In this document: piece after piece, positions 1 to 10,440 of the stretch
Layout of the letters: each line of letters opens with the position of its first letter
How positions within the stretch are numbered: position 1 is the stretch's first letter
From: Prorocentrum cordatum
Taxonomy: Eukaryota > Sar > Dinophyceae > Prorocentrales > Prorocentraceae
NCBI GenBank assembly: GCA_963575745.1
Contig: CAUYUJ010021170.1
Coordinates: 291,801-355,800 of the forward strand
Direction of reading: 5' to 3'
Length of the DNA: 64,000 nucleotides
Notes under the pieces: model-generated
Told to the model about the DNA's origin: nothing
The model's input: the letters and a program-made list of their open reading frames with translations, nothing else
The model's database searches: none
Position numbers and translations under genes: made by a program

Positions 1-822
1 TGTTTTTTCCACCGCAGGACTCACACCAGCAATCCATATCCATATCCATCATCCGCGAGCAGCAGGGCCCCGACTCCAAAGTCGGGGCCCACCAAGGGTG
101 AGACCGAGCGGGAGGGGGGAGCAGCAGCAACAGAGGGGCAGCAAGGGGGGGAAAAGGAGGAACGGGTACTGGCTGAAGCCCTTCGGCCACAGCTCTCCCT
201 GGAACCACAGGCCGAGGTCGCCGCGGTACCTCGCGCGCGGGCGAGGGCGACCAATCCCGCCCCCCAGCGGAAGGGGCAGGAGGTCCCAATCGAAGGGGGG
301 GGCGCACTTGGCACAAGGGGGAGGACTGCAGTCGCCCGACAAGCGGGGTCCATGCCCCACAGACACTGGACTGCTTGCGGGTCCGTCTCGCCTGTGCAGA
401 CCCACGACCCAGGCGCGCAAGGGCAGGGGCACATGCACGCGCCGACCACATCAGCTCCCTAAGAGAGCAAGCGGAGGGCACTTCAGGAACGAGGCGAAAT
501 GGGCGGATGCAGGCGGCGGCGGGTGGCGGCGGGTGGGGGCGGCGGGGGGCGCCCGCGCGCGCGCGCCGTCGCCGCGCTCCCTCGACCCCCGACCGCGACA
601 GGCGAAAGCCCCAACCCAAGCCACACCACAAAGCAGCCAGCAGCAACAGCACAGCGGAGCACGCAGGGGACACACACGGGGGAGGGACACAAGACGACGC
701 AACCGCAAGGGGAACAGGGGGGGGGGGGGGAGAAGCAACAGAGGACCTAACACAACGACCCGCACAGCGAAAGCACCACAACAATCAAAGGGGGGGAGGA
801 AGGGGACGGAAGGAGAGAGCAA
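1..822. other. GC-rich low-complexity stretch, no gene recognised
   Basis: The stretch is G/A-rich on the + strand with long G runs. Open frames exist in several registers on both strands, but their translations are Arg/Gly/Pro-rich composition without any motif, so I treat them as artefacts. It lies downstream of the 3' end of LINE 1 and may include that element's 3' UTR. I see no poly(A) or clear tail. Confidence 0.5.
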
Positions 823-1533
823 TCACGCAACGTCAGGCTGACTCACACGTTGAGGCTGAGTGGGTCTCACTCCACGGAATACCTCGGTAACCTTCCTGTA
901 GCGGCGAACGGATAGACGGAGCCGGCCATGGGAGAGGGCCTTGGGGCAAACCCTGGCGTTCAGCCGATGGTGGGCGTGGGTCTTCCGGAAAGCATCTAAG
1001 ATAACTGCGCTGGCCAGATCGCGATCTCTCGCCCCCAGCGCGGCCCAAGAAGGGACAGCATCGGGAAGCAACCCTCGTCGCTCGACCTGCTCCCGCCACG
1101 GCCCTGGAAGGTTCACGGCGCCTGGGGGCCACCTAAGAGCAAGGGGCTTCAACTCGGGGCAGAACTTATAGTGGAGCATGTCATCCGAGCCCCTACACCT
1201 GAAGCGGCACCCCCGATCGACATTGTGAAACCTGGCCGAGGTGCAAACTCCCCAGGACAAATTCCGAATAATACCCGCGGTGAGGTGGGTGCCCGACGCC
1301 TTGTCAACCGCCCGAAGCCGTGCGCGTAGCGCCAGCATCACAGGGATAGACACCTCCAACAAGCACCTTCCAATTCGCGTCTGCAAGTGAACCAGCAGCG
1401 CGATGTCCGATCTTAAACCGCGCAAGTGGCGGTGAACACGGCCCTGGAGGTACCTGCAGCCCCGCCTGATCCCAGAGTGGAGGATGTCGGCGGCGTCGTC
1501 ATTAGTGCTTCGAATCATATAAAGTTTCTCCAC
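823..1533 (-). pseudogene. LINE 1 RT C-terminal region with CCHC-like motif
   Basis: A 236-codon open frame. Near its middle is the spacing C-R-F-R-C-R-G-S-D-D-M-L-H-Y-K-F-C, a Cys-Cys-His-Cys cluster of the kind found after the RT thumb in many LINEs, where it is thought to bind nucleic acid. The rest is Arg/Leu-rich without other motifs. It lies downstream of the RT on the same strand and in the right order. It is separated from the RT by the (GA)n array and frame changes, so it cannot be translated with it as it stands. Assignment rests on the motif plus position, since this domain is poorly conserved in sequence. Confidence 0.6.
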
Positions 1534-1631
1534 CAGACAGACCCAGTTCGCCCAGGGATAAAATCATAATCCAGAGGTCCCGCCGTGAGCTCCTCGAACA
1601 CATATAGGGCGCTGTCTAGCGCCCGACACTT

Positions 1632-1863
1632 CTATAATACTCTGAACTTAGTAGCCTTGTCCATTATCCCACGGTCCACACATTCCAGAGATGCCCCAAT
1701 ATGCCTCATCTGCGCGAGCATACAATGGTTGCATGCATGTCTGGGACCCGCGGTCAGGATCTGTGGGACTTCCCGATCCTGACGAAAAATTCCAGGGGCG
1801 ACTCTGACATGCAGCATTCGATGCTGCAACACGGAGAGGGAATTCGAGTGGAGGAGTCGAATA
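1632..1863 (-). pseudogene. LINE 1 RT thumb-region remnant
   Basis: In the minus frame that also runs through the (GA)n array, about 75 codons after the repeat read like the post-catalytic part of a LINE RT (ILTAGPRH followed by a His/Cys-rich helix and a Leu/Met segment). This fills the gap between the RT core (2325-2951) and the C-terminal motif (823-1533). It supports the view that the purine repeat expanded inside a formerly continuous gene. There is no independent start, and the fragment is not expected to be functional. Confidence 0.45.
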
Positions 1864-1875
1864 GTGGTAGGCAAA

Positions 1876-2260
<385 letters not shown>

Positions 2261-2324
2261 AATAAAGAAAGAAAGAGAGAGCGCGCAACAGACGAACTCG
2301 CTGCCAGAACTTAATCATCACTTC

Positions 2325-3204
2325 CTACAGTGCTACTGTGTGTGCCGTCGGTCCAGCCCAGAGCCCTGCGTGCAATGCATGCGTCGCAAAACGCATCGCC
2401 TGGAAACAGCTACCCTTTCGTCGCGCGTGCTCCGACAGGCGCTCGCATGAGGGGGGGCCGCGTATCAGCGCGCAGCACTTCCCGAGGTTCAGAGATAGGC
2501 CAATGGCAGCGGACAACAGACCAAGAAAGAGCAAGGTAGACATCAAATCCGTGAGAATGTTCTGAAGGCCGATGCAGCGATCATTTGCGCACGCCAGTTC
2601 CAGCTCCAATATAGGAGCCCCCATGCACCGAATCCACCGTGAGACGGGGCCCAGGGCGAGGGCGAACAGGGCCATCGAAGCTGGGCCCCCTTGGCGGACC
2701 CCCCGCCCAATGTCAAACCTGATTTCAGAAGCCCCAGTGAAACTCACCGCAGCAATATTGTCCATATACAAGGCCTCATGGAAACCAATCGCAGCCCTCG
2801 GAACCCACGTGGCCTGGGGAACCTTCAAGATCCACGCAGAGAAAATCGATGGAAAGGCAGCTCGGAAGCCGGCGAAGAGCATTCCCGCCTTATCGTGACC
2901 CCTCGCATGCTGAAGGAGACTACATTCCTCGACCTCGACGACGTCATCCAAGAGATTCCGCCCTTTGACCCCCCCTTCCCCGCTGCTGTTCCACAGCCGC
3001 GCGCGGGGCGACGTCGTTCAGGCCCACGCAGAAAGCATCGGACCATATTTTCGCGTCTGCGTGAGCGCAGGGTAGGGGTCGAGTCGCTCCAGGTGCCCGC
3101 GAGACGAAGGCGCCCTGATCAGCAAGGTCGTCACCATTGGGCAGCAAAACCATGCGGCTAGCACGAAGCTCACTCGGCAGACAGCCCCCAGCGGAATCAT
3201 ACAT
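2325..3204 (-). pseudogene. LINE 1 reverse transcriptase core
   Basis: Two overlapping minus frames (3204-2944 and 2951-2325) together show the RT order. An N-terminal LPNGDD and RPL..HADAKIW segment corresponds to the fingers (RPI..l..Dy+i). Next come FAGFRAAFPSI (motif A, normally DFxxAFxS, with the Asp lost), GRGVRQGGPASMALF (motif B, RQGxPxS, intact) and CANDRCIG (motif C, normally YADD, with the second Asp replaced), then LNLGKCCAL (motif D/E region). Loss of two catalytic aspartates and a frameshift near 2950 show that it is inactive. It follows the endonuclease on the same strand. The preceding frame ends with APEPDGAPHG, equal to the PGPDG(I/L)P segment that opens LINE RTs. Confidence 0.78.
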
Positions 3205-3222
3205 GCGCTCATAGGCCTCATA

Positions 3223-4860
3223 TTAAACCTCGACCGCCTCATGGGCCGCCCAGCAGCCATGCGGGGCCCCATCGGGCTCCGGGGCAGAGTGACTTTCGCG
3301 CCGCGCCCTTTGGGAGAATTCGCTATGGTCGAGACGCAACCTTGGATGGTCAGGGCAGACCTCGCACCGCTGAGCGCGCTCGAGAATGGCAGGCCAGCGC
3401 TGTGCATTGTGCTCCTGGCACGCGAACGCCCGAGACCAGTGCGCCGCCAAGGTGCCGGCAGCGATATCGGGGCTCGGACGTGGCACGCGCCCTTCATCCA
3501 GCCAGCCGCGGAGTCTCGCGCGCCTCTTCATTGTTGCCCGCCCCCTCCCGAGCGCAACCAGCCTCTTCTTCCGTCGATTCTTAGCCTCCTCGACCTCACC
3601 GCTGTGCTCGACCTCCTCCTCGCGATCGAACCACCGAAGCTTCGAGGTAACAATGAGAGAGTGAAGCCCATCAGGGTCAGCGCAAACTCCACGGTCGACA
3701 TCGAAGAAGCGGTAGAGAACATCATAGCAACGCTGCGCGCGGAGGCACACATACCACTGCTGCCCTCTCCACCCCCGGCATGCAAGAAAAGCGAAGTGAA
3801 GTCGCTCCACATCGCTCGAGGCCTGCCTGGACTTACGGAGCTGACGGAATTCGGTAGCTACCGTGGCAAAGAGGGCCTTCGCTCTTTGTATCCTTTCCTC
3901 TAAGTCACTCGGCAAGACCGACGTCCGTAGTTGTTCGCTGACCATCCGACGGTACTCCGCGTGCATGCTGACCCATTTCGGAATCGAGAACTGCCCGGCG
4001 GTTGTTGGAAGCGCCAAGGAAAACGCAACAGGAATATGGCCCGAGGAAGATCCAGGATGAGTCAGAGCACCAACAGAGGACGCCGTTACCCTCCTCCCAT
4101 TCAGGACGCCCGCTGGGAGGGCGGTGCATGCGCGGTCAAGCCTCGAGAAACTGCGGAGGGCCCCCCCCTTGATGTCCCTTCGGGTGGGGCCAGGCTGGTC
4201 CAGCTCGCACCAGTGGCCACAGATTTCCTTGAAAGCATCGCACTGCGCGCGGTCCCCTGGGCCAAAGGGACCGTCGCCGAGGAACCTGCCATCTTCCATA
4301 TGCACATAGTTCCAGCCCCCCAGGATGATCGACATACAATGAGGAGCAGGCGGCAACGCGCGTTCAATTGCACACAGGAACCGTCTGCACTCCAAAATGT
4401 CATCACAAGTGTTCGGCATGTGCACGTTCACAACCGCAAGGTCCCCCGCATCGCCCGTGCGCATGACAAGCAACACCCCGCCCTCGATCACAACGCGCCC
4501 CTTCGCTCCCTGAAAACACTCTCGCAGCTCCGATGGCATATAAGTGACGGCCCCACCAGCAGCACTTCCCCCACTGGAGCTACCAATCGCTATACCTGTG
4601 CAAAGCTCATCGCGGAGAATCGCAAGGTCAGCAACGGTTCCATGGACTTCCTGGAAACGCGCAACCTGGCAACGTTCAAGTAACTTCTTAGCATGACAAA
4701 AGCGTGAACTCGCTCTCAGAGAGGCAGACGAGATAGAAGCAAAAAAGAGCACGTGTGTTCCAAGCACAGAGATACAGAGGACGGAGAGGTCGGTATACTC
4801 CACCCGCGCCCCCATCAAGCGGCGGAGAACAATGCGACGCTGTGTCATGCGAATTAGCAC
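3223..4860 (-). pseudogene. LINE 1 EEP-type endonuclease and linker to RT
   Basis: A 545-codon frame. Its first part matches an APE-like (EEP) endonuclease: FQEVHG (normally lQEth), DLAVVNVHMPN, SIILGGWNYV (normally GDFN), SRLDRACTA and SSGHIPVAFSL (normally SDHxPv). The true start lies upstream in another frame: 5089-4688 contains LYLCAWNTRALF, the usual first strand of the fold, so one shift separates them near 4800. In the family this domain nicks target DNA for target-primed reverse transcription. Replacement of the Asp-Phe-Asn motif by GWN suggests inactivity. The last 300 codons are an Arg-rich linker ending in PEPDGAPHG, the entry to the RT. Confidence 0.75.
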
Positions 4861-4958
4861 TAGCGCTGCAGTCTGAGGCCAGGGGCTCCGACGTATCAGA
4901 ACCTGAAGCGTCTGGATTCCACCCCCCGTAGCCCTGGCTCTTCACGCAGCTTACGCAC

Positions 4959-5518
4959 TCACCGAAAGGGCCTGATCTGAGAGAAACGAGTTTGTAGGCA
5001 TGGAGCGTGCTGTGTCCCTCCGATCTCCTCGAGGCATTCGAGGTCAACAGGCACGGTAGCGCTTCCTGCGCTAGGCCCGTCATCAGCAATCATGATCTTG
5101 ACAACCTGAACTGGAATCGATCCGTTCTTCAGGACATTGATGGTGCCCCCACGCCCCGTGGAACCTGGGCGCTCATGCCCGAAGATGTTAGCCACGTGCT
5201 GATGCATATCCCCAAGGTAGGCAGAACAACTTCCGAGAGGTCTGGGGGAGGTCTCGCCGGATCCTGAACTCCAAATCATCGCCGCCCTCGGGGGTCGGGA
5301 ACTTGAAGGGGCCCAGAGTAGCTGCTTTCGCGTGGAAGGCCGGCGCCAGGAGAGTGCACGGGAAGCCCAGAACAAAAAATAAAATAAAACGTCTTACTGC
5401 AACTGAACGCCTTGACCTGGATCCCCGAACTCTCCTCCTGAGTAACGCACTTATCCAGAATCGGGCCCACCGCAAGCCGAAGGGTGTTCTCCATCAGCGC
5501 ACGCTTGAGGCCGAGCAC
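4959..5518 (-). pseudogene. LINE 1 ORF1 C-terminal fragments
   Basis: Three overlapping minus frames (5518-5276, 5475-5188, 5375-4959) each look coding for part of their length. One contains HQHVANIFGHERPG followed by GGTINVLKNGSIPVQVVKI, which reads as a genuine folded segment. They lie between the coiled-coil fragment and the endonuclease, the expected place for the RNA-binding half of ORF1. Frame changes show decay. No family is recognised from the residues alone. Confidence 0.4.
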
Positions 5519-5593
5519 GTCGAGCCGAGAGGGGTTACCGATATCACCGGTTTCGACACGATGTCGAGTGAATCTCCCGTCTGGAGTGGTGGT

Positions 5594-5953
5594 TCAACCG
5601 AGCGAGCTCCCTGCCGTACTCCCCTTCATTTCCGCTATCTCATCCTTCATCACCTGGATCATCCCCTTCACATCCTCCATGATTTTACCCTCTGCGATCT
5701 CACGGTCCTGGATGGCCTGCTGGAGAGCTTGCTCTTGGATCAAGCGGATACCCTCAAAGTTCTCACGAGTGGCCTTAGCCAGGTCAGCATGGGCGGACTG
5801 GAGCATCTGGAAGTTTTTCTCTGCCTGCAACTTCTGGCCTTGGATACCCGAGATCTGTTTGTTTATCTCCTGGATTCCGAAGTTCAGCTGGGACCCAAGG
5901 CTATCAACACTGCTAGAAAGTGGAGAAACCAGCTCTGTCAGGGCAGCCAACAT
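5594..5953 (-). pseudogene. LINE 1 ORF1 coiled-coil fragment
   Basis: An intact 119-codon stretch with heptad-like spacing throughout (for example LNFGIQEINKQISGIQGQ, then Gln/Glu/Lys-rich helix to MKDEIAEMKG). It predicts a long coiled coil. Coiled-coil ORF1 proteins that trimerise and coat LINE RNA are well known. The position, about 280 nt below the SL relic and upstream of the endonuclease, fits ORF1. The nearest ATG opens the frame at 5953. A host coiled-coil retrogene is the alternative, but the uninterrupted same-strand order with the LINE makes ORF1 more likely. Confidence 0.55.
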
Positions 5954-6229
5954 GCTGGAGTCAACCTTCTCTTCCGTACCTGGCGGCGTCGCGGGCGGCG
6001 AGGCAGGCGGGGTCGGGGTCGAACATTCTCCCTCGTCTCAACTGGCAATACATACAGGGATGGGTTCATTCATCCCACTTGGTAGTCCACCAGAGATTGT
6101 CCACGGCATCACCTGACGAACAGCCTCCATCTGGGAGGAGGAGGCTCGGGCGCGGGGGACGAGGACAGCGGCCGTCCCAGGCAGGTGGAGCGCGGCCGCG
6201 GCCCGCCCTCGGTGCCTGGCCACCAGGCG

Positions 6230-6251
6230 CCTTGAGCCAAAATGGCTACGG
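6230..6251 (-). other. Dinoflagellate spliced-leader relic, exact 22-nt match
   Basis: The minus strand carries the full canonical dinoflagellate SL with its first base T and no mismatch (core GTAGCCATTTTGGCTCAAG). The SL is added to nuclear mRNAs by trans-splicing, so a genomic copy directly 5' of LINE 1 indicates that a trans-spliced transcript was reverse transcribed. Upstream the sequence changes abruptly to a CTC-type repeat. Confidence 0.9.
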
Positions 6252-6257
6252 ACAAGG

Positions 6258-6415
6258 GGGAGGAGGAGGAGGAGGAGAAGGAGGAGGAGGAAGAGGAGGA
6301 GGAGGAGCAGGAGGAGGAGGAGCAGGAGGGGCAGGAGGAGGAGGGGCAGGAGGAGGAGGAGGAGGAGGAGGAGATGGAGGAGGAGGAGGAGGACGAGAAG
6401 AAGAAGAAGAAGGAT
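6258..6415. repeat. (GAG)n trinucleotide array
   Basis: About 160 bp of GAG/GGA triplets with GAA interruptions, ending in GATGATGATGATGAG. It abuts the SL relic of LINE 1. The poly-Glu and poly-Leu frames here are repeat artefacts. Confidence 0.95.
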
Positions 6416-6429
6416 GATGATGATGAGGA

Positions 6430-8091
6430 GGGCTATGTATAGCTCCATATATTGTGGCGTTTGGGGAGCCGTTTGGTTCCATCCTGGCTGTTCTGGGGCC
6501 CTCTTCGGCTTTCCTTGGGCCGTCCAGCAAGTGTCGTTGGACAGTTCGGTACTTTCATGGCTATCGCGACGTAAGTGTGTGTGGGATATGTTTTAATGCG
6601 GCCACTGCTCATTTTGCAAGACTATGGATTGCTCGGCGTCGGCGATGTCCAGCCCTGGGCGTTTGCACGTCCGCAGGAAGAAGCGCGTGGCTGGGAGGCC
6701 CCCTCCCTTGCCGCATGATTATGTTCCTCCTTTTCGTCCCTCTTCTGCAGCTTTGGCATCCTCCTCCTTTTGGCATCGTCAGTCAGATGAGTCGGAGACT
6801 TCAGCGCCTTGGCTCTAAATTCGGCCCAGGCGGCAAAGACTGTGGCTTGGGAGGCGGTGCAAGGATGCTCGAGTCAAGCACCATCACAAGAAAAAAACGG
6901 TGGCAGGCCTCCAGTGCTCGACGCTGCCGGAAAATACGCGAAGTGATACGAGGTGCCAAAGTGGTAACCGAGGAGGCCCGCCGAGGTGGCCCTCATCTAC
7001 TCGCTGAGCTAAGCCGGCGGCGGGCTCGGCGTCATGACTGACTCCACGGCGCCGCTGGCAAGAGAGGAGATGGATGACGAGGAGGGGCTCGGAGGACTGG
7101 GCCAAGGAGGAATGCTCAGACTGCACATCCTGCCCTCCAGCACTGAGCCCGCGGCCCGCCGTGGTTGGCACAATGTTGACAGGGCGGCCCTGGCAGTGAT
7201 GATATGCTGCCTCTGCACGAGCGGACGAGCGCGTTGCGCGAGCGCGGCTCGGAGACGCGCAAGAGCGCTCCAAGCCAACGCGGGGCGGCGCCGCTGGCTC
7301 CCTTGGGACCCAGCCTGGGGGCCTCTGCGGCCCTGGTGGAGCCGCCCCGGGCCCCCGTTGGAACTTTTCCTGCTTGACCCACCTTCCCGAGACAGCGAAG
7401 CATCCTCGACGCCAACCTTCAGGTTTGGACAGGGGACGGGAGGGCGCCCATGTGAGCTGGCCCGAAGACGCTTCGGGGTGCAACCGCAGCTGCAGCCGAG
7501 GCCAAAGCTGGCGTGCACAGAAACATGGAAAGGGCCATCCTGCAAGCTTGGTTGACAGCGCACCGTTGAGCGGTGCTGCAGCCTCCTCCAAGCACAGGGC
7601 CCCCCTCAGAGCATCGGCCAGACACCGAGCTCTATGGCACAGTCGCCCAATGAAGCTTCCAAGCGTCATGCTTCCCTGGCACCGAGAGAGTCGGGCGCAG
7701 CAATTGCGCACTGGCACCGAGAGCGCCAGGCACAGACGTTGCCAGGCCTCCGCTGCGACTGCCGGCACCGCCGTCCCCTCGTCAGAGCCACCGATTCGGG
7801 CGACGGCGACAGCGACAGCGGCGGCGGCCGACGCGTCCAAGCCTGACGGCGCGCAAAGACAGACTGCCGGGAGGAGGACAGAGAAGCGAGTAAGCAAGAA
7901 GGACAGAGGGAGGGCGGGAAGAAAAAAAACGGAGAAACCCAAAACGCATCAGCACAGACTTCCGGAGGGCCGCGTCAGCGTCCAGACGGCAAGCGCTGAC
8001 CCCCGCCAGCCCCAAACGGGTAGACGACTTATCAGAACTTGGCCCCACTGAAGTTCCCCAGCTCAGCTGTCCCAGTACGCAACACGAAACA
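6430..8091. other. Intergenic, no gene recognised
   Basis: Open frames occur on both strands (for example 7942-6884 minus, 352 codons), but they are Arg/Ala/Pro/Ser-rich, overlap on opposite strands and show no motif or start context. I find no RNA gene or repeat of note here. Confidence 0.5.
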
Positions 8092-8312
8092 CTAGAGGCC
8101 TTCCAGATGGGGTGCGAGTAGATGAGGTCGGAGGATCGCGCCAGATCGCCGATGCATCGGCGATGCACAGGCGACGAATCGTCGATGTCGGCGATGCATC
8201 GGCGACGTCGACGTGAAGCAAATCGGGCTCCACCTCGAGCCGCATCGGCGATGCATCGGCGACGCGGCGCGATCCTCCGGCCCCATCTACTCCGACCCCA
8301 TCTAGGAGGCCC
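8092..8312. repeat. Fold-back (terminal inverted repeat) element, about 220 bp
   Basis: The left arm (about 8095-8142, ending GGAGGATCGCGCC) is matched by an inverted right arm (about 8266-8312, beginning GGCGCGATCCTCC) at roughly 80% identity over 45 bp. The interior holds three copies of GATGCATCGGCGA(C/T) and related palindromic units. It resembles a small MITE-like or satellite fold-back. No target duplication was resolved and there is no coding capacity. Confidence 0.65.
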
Positions 8313-8374
8313 AGAAACATAGAAATGGCGTCTTGATGCTGAGCCCTACGTGTTCCGTATCAAACCCAGAGATC

Positions 8375-8475
8375 CGATGTCGTGATTTTTTAAATGCGGG
8401 GTCCCGGGAAGTCTCGGCCCATTCCCCGGGAACGGTTTTTCATCCTGAGTCGCTTTTTTGAAGCTCCCAGGGCCT
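8375..8475 (+). repeat. Dispersed repeat, inverted relative to 24797-24897
   Basis: About 100 bp containing GATGTCGTGATTTTTT, CCCCGGGAAC and CATCCTGAGTCGCTTTTTT. The reverse complement of 24797-24897 carries the same words in the same order. The two copies lie just outside opposite ends of the giant LTR element. They are not part of it, because they lie beyond the target duplication. Confidence 0.6.
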
Positions 8476-8828
8476 GGCGAGGGCCCCAAGAGGCCGAAAA
8501 CTGCGACAAACCTCCGTCTTGATGTTTTCCATACGTTCGATCTCTGGGCATCAAAGAGGGCGTATCGACGCAGCGGAGGTCACCCGCGAGGGGCTGCAAG
8601 CAGGTGCTCCCCGCGAGGGGCCGCGGCAGCAGCGCGCAAGGGCGCGGCCGTGCCGCGGAAACTCGACGCCGCCGTCTCTTCTGGGGTTGGGGCGGCGGGC
8701 GGAGCTTTGCGCAGCGGGCGCAGCGGCGGTGCTGGTCGATCGCACAGCCGCTGCCCACCCAGACATCCTCGTGCTGTGAGAAGAAGAAAAAAAACACGAC
8801 GGGAGGTTCTTCAACATTTTCAGTCTCC

Positions 8829-8832
8829 AGAG
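8829..8832. other. Target-site duplication, left copy
   Basis: AGAG immediately outside the 3' LTR, matching AGAG at 24782-24785. At four bp it is short but within the copia range of 4-6. The LTR edges were set by where the two repeat copies stop matching. Confidence 0.6.
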
Positions 8833-9085
8833 AGTCGAAAGTGAGCCGGGTAGCTCAAATGTGGCATATAGCCGGGCAAATTGCGTCCATCGCTCTGCTG
8901 TGAAGGTACAGTATGAGGGGTGGACGGATAAGATCGGATAAGATCGATGTAATGATCTTTCCAGCACATAGCGAACACTCGCGGCGTCCGGGCAAATAGG
9001 GCGCGCGTGCCTTGGGCCAAAGGCAACGGCGCGCGAGCTATGCTCCCGATACTGTAACATCTCCCAAAGAGCTACCCTTAAAGTC
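8833..9085 (-). repeat. Element 1 3' LTR
   Basis: Direct repeat of 24529-24781 with six substitutions and no indel. On the coding strand it begins GACTTTAAGGG and ends CTTTCGACT, so it lacks the usual TG...CA ends; the first and last four bases are both GACT. It still encodes the first 64 codons of Gag as an orphan frame (9026 downward). Confidence 0.92.
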
Positions 9086-9454
9086 GGGAGGGGAGGAGAC
9101 GGAGAGCATAGTCGCACGCAAAGATCGCGCGCACGACTGTTTGCAAAGAAAAGAAAACAGTGCGTACAGTCTGGTCAAACACCAGACTGTAAGGCGAGTT
9201 TCCTCGCAAAGTATTTCACGCAAATACAGGACAGCCCCTTCAAACAATGAAGGGCTATCGGCTCAGTTAGAGGTAAGCCAAAATTAGGCCATACCTCACC
9301 AAGCAAATGTGTATTAAGGCAAAGAGCCTGAGTTGTACGAAGCCGGCTCGTTGCCAGGCGTGAAATATAAGGCTCGTTTCCGAGCAACTAGAGGGGCGCC
9401 TTTATAGTAGGCGCCCGTGCTGGCAAACTGGACCGCGAGGGCAACAAGGACAGA
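9086..9454 (-). promoter_or_regulatory. Element 1 3' UTR with a cluster of hairpins
   Basis: There is no gene between the RNase H stop (9455) and the 3' LTR. The segment holds a perfect 11-bp stem with a 5-nt loop (9165-9191), a GNRA-array hairpin (9194-9207), a CCCTTC/GAAGGG stem (9236-9254), a broken array copy (9345-9359), another array copy (9372-9385) and an 8-bp stem GGGCGCCT/AGGCGCCC (9394-9416). The purine run expected as polypurine tract just before the 3' LTR is on the wrong strand: 9086-9108 is purine-rich on +, pyrimidine-rich on the coding strand. Confidence 0.7.
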
Positions 9455-10440
9455 CTAAAATTGATTAGACTTAGGTTTGTCTCTGTCCTCGGGACCCCGA
9501 AAGGGAACAAATTGCTTCACGTCATACTTAAATGACTGAGTGCCTGACATCACTTCCAGAAGCAGCTCCCGATCGATGCTTCCCTTTGTATGCCCATCTG
9601 CGGTCATATCCCTAGTATCACACCATTGCACATTATGTACTATACCTATATCCATGAGCTCACGTATCCAGCTGATATGTCCAAGCAGAGTCCGTTCTGT
9701 AGGTATTTTGAGATCCCTGCTTGATAAAGATTTGTAGACGGACTCGGCGTCTATGGTAAGAGAGACTTTGATAGCAAGGCCTCCAACTTCACGCATGTCT
9801 CGTAGTTGTCGTGGAGTCAAAGCCCCTGCCTTAAGCTCGTGGAGAGTAATGAGCGTAGGGTAACACTCATCAAGGTTATGTGCGGCTGCAAGTGCCTCCG
9901 CAACATAACTGGACCTCACCTGTAATCGGTGTGATTTGCATAGTCCGTCACAGAGGTGAACGACGGACTTGCCTTGGGGCGAGTTTCCTCGCCGTAGTGC
10001 GTTGGCCCCGCGTATGCCGTGGCCCTTGGTCTCGTCATCCTCCTCCCCGGTAAGCTTCGGATACCCCGAATCGCTATGGATGTCAACTTCATTCGTCGGC
10101 TTCATCCGAGGGAAGGTGATGCGCTTCGGACTGCTGATCAGCTTTCGCGTCACAGCATTCAAACGTCTGACTTGCAAATTGGCGGGCTCTTGAATTTTCT
10201 GAAGAGAGACCACATATACCATAAGCCAGATTTGGGTAAGAAGGGCGCGGGCGAGGGCTCCTCGCAGGCTGACGAACATGTCGGTAATGAGTTTCGTGGC
10301 TTTGGCGTCGGCCGCTGCTCCTGTAAGTTCTGGGTGTGTGATAGGACGTAATTGTTTAATATACTCGTCCTGGTCCATGATCACATCTCCCTGATCATTC
10401 TTAGTGTAGCGAACGGCGCAGTTCGCATGTGTGCTTGTTG
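9455..10440 (-). CDS. Element 1 RNase H domain (frame-shifted end of Pol)
   Basis: The frame runs from the RT end to a stop at 9455. It has the four acidic positions of a copia RNase H: Asp in VDIHSDSGYP, Glu in SSYVAEALAAAHNLDE, Asp in LTIDAESVYKSL and Asp in WCDTRDMTADGHTKG, the last being the usual (A)D..TK ending. The enzyme degrades RNA in the RNA:DNA hybrid during reverse transcription. It continues the Pol protein, but in a frame one nucleotide on (+1): the RT frame stops at 10401 while this one is open from 10480, and the real join is near KLNKHT at about 10430. A single-base indel in this copy or a programmed shift would explain it. Two GNRA hairpins lie in or near it (9979; 10764 upstream in RT). 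Confidence 0.8.

Noticed and set aside
98-841. 247-codon + strand frame
   Set aside because: Arg/Gly/Ser composition only, with competing frames on both strands and no motif.
6884-7942. 352-codon minus frame
   Set aside because: GC-driven open frame; opposite strand equally open; no recognisable domain.
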